From Bacteroidales bacterium (GTDB lineage Bacteria; Bacteroidota; Bacteroidia; Bacteroidales; Muribaculaceae), in the NCBI GenBank assembly GCA_015061005.1, contig SUXJ01000002.1, positions 1 through 64,000 on the forward strand: 64,000 nt of DNA, read 5' to 3'. Positions 60,680 to 64,000 of this stretch are shown in pieces. A program made the position numbers and the translations under genes. How positions within the stretch are numbered: position 1 is the first letter of the stretch; the number at the start of each line of letters is the position of its first letter. The notes below the pieces were generated by a model, which ran no database searches, was not told where the DNA came from, and worked only from the letters and a program-made list of their open reading frames with translations.

Positions 60680-63211
60680 TTATTTAATATAAACCTTTGA
60701 GTTTTTGGTTCCATTCAGCGTGTCGATAACAATCATGTAAATTCCGGATTGCTGTGATTGCAGTGATATGGACTCGGAGGTAGAGGTGGCATTGAAATTT
60801 TGATTGACCACGCGCAGACCTGTCGCTGAGTACACGTTGATATTTTTGATTGGAGCTTCGGTAGTTACAGTGAGAATATTATTGTTGTTCTCAATAACCG
60901 TTTCAAGTGTTGGAATAACTTCGTCAATTCCCGTTGCATCGCCTTCTTCCAAAGTAAACGAGCATACATATTGGATATAGTCGTTAACTCCTTTAATAAT
61001 CTCATTGTTGGCATAGATATTAACCAAATATGTGTGACCAACTATTCCTTCATAAGGGAACGAGAATGTCAGTTGCTTGGTTTCTGCCGGTTCGACCATT
61101 GCATATTGGGATATTCCTCCACAATATTGATAGTCACCGTCAATGTTGTCCCAAGTATAAAACGTAATAGCATCTTTAAAGATGGCACCATTATTGACGA
61201 GGTTTAGGGTGAAAGACAAATTGTCTTCCTTGGCAGATGTTATTAATGGCGGTTGTGTGAAGGCCAATTTGGGGGATCCGTCTCCTGAGTAATATAACGT
61301 AGCAGTGCCAAGGACTCCGATTTGGAATATCGATTCTTCACTTGCGTCACCAAAGAGGTAGAGTACGCAAGGAGTATCAGATGAGATTGAAACGCCATCA
61401 AAAAGTGAAATCATTGAATAGTCAAATATAACATCCTTAGTTTCGCCTCCGGGGATCTGAGCCATAACCAAATCGCTGCTAGCAAGAATATTACCACTAT
61501 AATCAGCAATAATGACTGCCATATCACCAAGATATTCACCACCATCATTTTTTACTTGGGTGCGTATGGTTGCTACTCGATTGGTATATAGCTTATCGTC
61601 TAATTCATATGCAGAAACGCTAAGTTTGGGGCTTGATTCAGAGTCTGAGGTGACATTTGTCGCTACTCCGTTATTAACAGTCATAGTTATGAATTCAGAT
61701 GCACCTAAAAGGGTAGGGATAGATCCCCAATCATTTGAAGACGCAGACTTGCATATCAGGCTTATTTTGTATTCACCATCGGTCAATTGTGAGGAAAAAT
61801 ATGCTGAAGGAATTGTGATAGGGTTATAATAGTAGAGTGAGCCAAGACTTAAATCAACGAGACTTTCCGGTACAAGGTTATTGTAATCTCCGGTTTCAAT
61901 TGATTCGATTTTAAATCCAAGGCTGAATGTTGATTCTACCCAGTTGCGATTGGATATTCTGGTGAGAGTTATTTCATAGCCGTTTGTTGCATCTCCGCTA
62001 ACAGTGAGTCCATCGCTGTAAATGACGGTGTTGTCTGTTGGCGAGGTTTGAGCAGGTTGTACACCGATAATCATTGATTGATTATAGTTATATCCGCCTG
62101 CACCGCCACCGATGCCAAGTTCACCCGGGTTAAGCGCAGTAATTACAAAGTATCCATTAGATGTACCACCCCAACCCCAATTGAAGTGGAAGTACCCATC
62201 TTGATTATATCCGTCTATAATGAATGCATGACCGCCACCGGAGCCGGTTCCACTGTATAAAACCGGACGTTTGTTGTCAATCTCATTGATTACAATATTT
62301 TCCCAATCAGAAAGTTTGTAGTAGTCACGGTAGAGGTATTTCATGCCTCGGTCGTAATCAAAATAATTATATAGTCCGACAGCTTGCGCGATAGACGTTG
62401 CACCGCTGCCGCCATTTGCAGAAAGATTATAGTTCATATCACATGAGATGCCGCAGTCATACATTAGTTTAGCAACTGCGTTCTTCTCGATTGTGGTGCT
62501 ATTTGAACCATAGGTTTCCGTCATATTATCCCAATCGTATGTAGATTGCGAAAAATCCATCGAGAGGGTTTTGCGTCCGTTTTCCCATGTGTATGTATGA
62601 GTTCCGTTGCCTTTTGCCGGCCATTTGTAGTAACGCATCACTTGTGCAGTAGCTGTTGCAACGCAGCCGGTAACGGTGCGTTCTTGGTTCCCTGATGCAT
62701 TAGTTAGGGTAGGGCACAATAAGTTATAAGGATCTCCTTGATTCCAAGCTATTTGACCCAATAGGGGCGCAACATTTGAAGATTGACTATTGCGTAAAAT
62801 AGCGGTAGGAGTCAGATTATTTTCGATGACATAAGCTATCTCTCTTTGATATTGCTCTATCCACCATTTGAAGTTATCAGGAATGTTCTCTGCATTATAT
62901 TCACCGGTTTCGCTATAGCCTAAGACGGGTGTTTGAATGCAATCATCGGCGGCAATGATTACGAAACCATCATGTATGCCTTTATTGAATACGTATAAAC
63001 AGTTTTTGTTGACATCTGTGGTTGACTTTACGGTGTGGGCAAGAGTTAATCGCTCCATCGAGCGAGCAGATGCGACAGAATTGTGTGAAGATAGAAATTT
63101 TTGCGCAAAATCATGTGCCTCATCAATGCTTATCTGCTTCGCACTCATCGTTTGTGACAAGAGAATGGTGCAAATAAGTGATGTAAATAAATTGAGATAG
63201 TGAAATTTCAT
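60680..63211 (-). CDS. Secreted C10 family cysteine protease with type IX sorting domain
   Basis: An 843-residue exported protease related to streptopain/SpeB and interpain. ATG 63211 gives a signal peptide (MKFHYLNLFTSLICTILLSQ ... MSA). A prodomain (about 25-130) is followed by the C10 catalytic domain: the nucleophile cysteine in TVTGCVATATAQVM and the histidine in GGHAFIIDGYNQDG with the Asn/Trp motif FHFNWGWGG. A long beta-rich region follows, then a C-terminal sorting segment (YSATGLRVVNQNF ... QSGIYMIVIDTLNG). Expected to be inactive until the prodomain is removed outside the cell. Confidence 0.93.
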   Translation of the reverse strand: MKFHYLNLFTSLICTILLSQTMSAKQISIDEAHDFAQKFLSSHNSVASARSMERLTLAHTVKSTTDVNKNCLYVFNKGIHDGFVIIAADDCIQTPVLGYSETGEYNAENIPDNFKWWIEQYQREIAYVIENNLTPTAILRNSQSSNVAPLLGQIAWNQGDPYNLLCPTLTNASGNQERTVTGCVATATAQVMRYYKWPAKGNGTHTYTWENGRKTLSMDFSQSTYDWDNMTETYGSNSTTIEKNAVAKLMYDCGISCDMNYNLSANGGSGATSIAQAVGLYNYFDYDRGMKYLYRDYYKLSDWENIVINEIDNKRPVLYSGTGSGGGHAFIIDGYNQDGYFHFNWGWGGTSNGYFVITALNPGELGIGGGAGGYNYNQSMIIGVQPAQTSPTDNTVIYSDGLTVSGDATNGYEITLTRISNRNWVESTFSLGFKIESIETGDYNNLVPESLVDLSLGSLYYYNPITIPSAYFSSQLTDGEYKISLICKSASSNDWGSIPTLLGASEFITMTVNNGVATNVTSDSESSPKLSVSAYELDDKLYTNRVATIRTQVKNDGGEYLGDMAVIIADYSGNILASSDLVMAQIPGGETKDVIFDYSMISLFDGVSISSDTPCVLYLFGDASEESIFQIGVLGTATLYYSGDGSPKLAFTQPPLITSAKEDNLSFTLNLVNNGAIFKDAITFYTWDNIDGDYQYCGGISQYAMVEPAETKQLTFSFPYEGIVGHTYLVNIYANNEIIKGVNDYIQYVCSFTLEEGDATGIDEVIPTLETVIENNNNILTVTTEAPIKNINVYSATGLRVVNQNFNATSTSESISLQSQQSGIYMIVIDTLNGTKNSKVYIK

Positions 63212-63261
63212 ATTTTTATTAATAATTGGTTTTATCATGGTTGGAATAACAAAAATGTCCA

Positions 63262-63276
63262 ATAGTATAATACTAT
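63262..63276 (-). terminator. Possible terminator of tRNA-Gln
   Basis: Palindrome ATAGTAT-A-ATACTAT, 14 bases past the tRNA 3' end, followed on the minus strand by TGGACATTTTTG. The stem is AT-only and weak. Confidence 0.35.
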
Positions 63277-63289
63277 CAGACATATTGTG

Positions 63290-63363
63290 TGGTTGTCTTA
63301 CCAGGACTCGAACCTAGACAGGCAGAACCAAAAACTGCAGTGCTACCATTACACCATAAGACA
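63290..63363 (-). tRNA. tRNA-Gln (anticodon UUG)
   Basis: Cloverleaf read on the minus strand: acceptor TGTCTTA/TAAGACA, D-arm GTGTAATGGTAGCAC, anticodon stem GCAG/CTGC around loop TTTTGGT with anticodon TTG, T-arm with GGTTCGAGTCC. 74 bases including an encoded CCA. The U1-A72 pair is usual for bacterial tRNA-Gln. The closing pair of the anticodon stem is a T-T mismatch. Confidence 0.95.
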
Positions 63364-63409
63364 ATCAACTTTGCTCAACAATGACTCTCTTGTCATTCCT
63401 AAAGCACTG

Positions 63410-63417
63410 CAAAGTTA
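63410..63417 (-). promoter_or_regulatory. -7 box of tRNA-Gln
   Basis: TAACTTTG on the minus strand, 47 bases upstream of the tRNA 5' end and just after the ilvC stop. Confidence 0.6.
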
Positions 63418-63460
63418 CGCATACTTTTTGGAATATGCAAATTTTATTGCATTATTTTTT

Positions 63461-64000
63461 TTAACAACCTTCAGGGCGGAGTTTTCGTACGGTTGCACCG
63501 GCTTGCCACATTTCACTATTTCTCAGTAATTCAAGCTCTTTTTCGAGTTTGATACGGTAATCCGGCGTAGAATTAGAATCAATTGAGCGCTGTGCTTCTT
63601 CACCGCATTCTACCGATGCGTAAAGTTTTTCCATAACCGGTTTGATTGCATCGTGGAAAGGCGTCATCCAATCGAGTGCACCGCGCTGGGCTGTAGTACT
63701 GCAGTTTGCATACATCCAATCCATGCCTTTTGCTGCAAATAGGGGCATGAGGCTTTGTGTTAGTTCTTCAATGGTTTCATTGAATGCTTCAGACGGAGTG
63801 TGACCATGTTCGCGTAAAACTTCATATTGAGCAAGGAAAAGTCCTTGTATTGCCCCCATGAGAGATCCGCGTTCGCCGGTAAGATCGCTAACTGCTTCAC
63901 GGCGGAATGTAGTTTCAAAAAGATAACCGGAGCCTATACCTATACCAAGTGCCAGGGTGCGATCCAAGGCTCTGCCTGTTGCATCTTGTTCTACTGCGTA
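63461..64000 (-). CDS. ilvC: Ketol-acid reductoisomerase, C-terminal part (runs off right edge)
   Basis: The frame is open to the right edge, so the start lies outside. The 179 residues present are the all-helical knotted C-terminal domain: YAVEQDATGRALDRTLALG, then FETTFRREAVSDLTGERGSL with the metal-ligand glutamate/aspartate region, and ANCSTTAQRGALDW. The enzyme converts acetolactate to dihydroxyisovalerate in branched-chain amino-acid synthesis. The NADPH-binding N-terminal domain is not in the window. Confidence 0.95.
   Translation of the reverse strand, partial: YAVEQDATGRALDRTLALGIGIGSGYLFETTFRREAVSDLTGERGSLMGAIQGLFLAQYEVLREHGHTPSEAFNETIEELTQSLMPLFAAKGMDWMYANCSTTAQRGALDWMTPFHDAIKPVMEKLYASVECGEEAQRSIDSNSTPDYRIKLEKELELLRNSEMWQAGATVRKLRPEGC

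Noticed and set aside
63290-63363. tRNA-Gln as attachment site of an integrated element
   Set aside because: No integrase or duplicated tRNA 3' end was found on either side; the neighbours ilvC and the C10 protease look like ordinary genes.

Overview
The window reads as chromosomal DNA of a Bacteroidales bacterium, most like the gut family Muribaculaceae or its Bacteroides relatives. The grounds are: recurring Bacteroidetes-type -7 promoter boxes (TAnnTTTG, usually TAACTTTG) about 20-60 bases before many starts; almost no Shine-Dalgarno sequences; several secreted proteins with signal peptides and C-terminal type IX-like sorting domains; and a typical gene set (serine palmitoyltransferase for sphingolipids, GT3 glycogen synthase, large PurL, DUF4294, DUF2795, a secreted bile-salt-hydrolase-like enzyme). 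Species cannot be fixed from the sequence alone.

Layout. 1-420: the left edge cuts a small CxxC zinc-finger-like gene of a kind often seen in mobile islands, preceded by five 10-bp TTGCA repeats and a nest of inverted repeats around a terminator. 419-8194 (-): a tight seven-gene operon, endonuclease I / S24 repressor / LRR protein / trmB / mrp / NUC1 nuclease / mnmE. 8195-8827: a gap holding a collapsed formylglycine-generating-enzyme-like pseudogene and a GC-rich block. 8828-10577 (-): a second endonuclease I, paralogous to the first. 10610-18472 (+): a nadB-led operon (DUF4294, MATE, Ig-like lipoprotein, iron alcohol dehydrogenase, DUF5009 membrane protein). 18597-19780 (-): DUF2795, then ssb coupled to a cobalamin adenosyltransferase. 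19888-21598 (+): RsmI-like methylase and an MBL hydrolase. 21585-22637 (-): the bile-salt-hydrolase-like enzyme. 22682-23506: an LRR remnant and an orphan DUF4373 (phage-replication-like) gene.

23582-32854 (-) is a second seven-gene run: aspS, nif3-like, zinc-ribbon coiled coil, spt, dxs, trkA, trkH. It is followed in the reverse direction by a PurF-like protein lacking the N-terminal cysteine, and by a glycogen pair (glycogen synthase then alpha-glucan phosphorylase). 38847-41697 (+): a two-lobed retropepsin-like protein and a second MATE pump. 41694-49446 (-): purL with an AmpG-like MFS transporter, then a TraB/GumN protein with an ABC-F ATPase. 49500-53797 (+): gyrB and rnr. 54127-55290 (+): a WecA/MraY-type sugar-phosphate transferase. 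55363-58672 (+): sufC-sufD-sufS, without sufB. 58673-64000 (-): ZIP transporter, exported dipeptide epimerase, C10 cysteine protease, tRNA-Gln(UUG), and the C-terminal half of ilvC.

Most of the window is ordinary core genome organised in compact, often translationally coupled operons. No CRISPR array, rRNA, intact insertion sequence or obvious defence system was seen. The parts that deserve a second look are the left edge, the 8.2-8.8 kb scar between the two endonuclease I genes, the S24-repressor/nuclease operon, the cysteine-less PurF paralogue, the two-lobed aspartic protease, and the suf operon without its scaffold gene.
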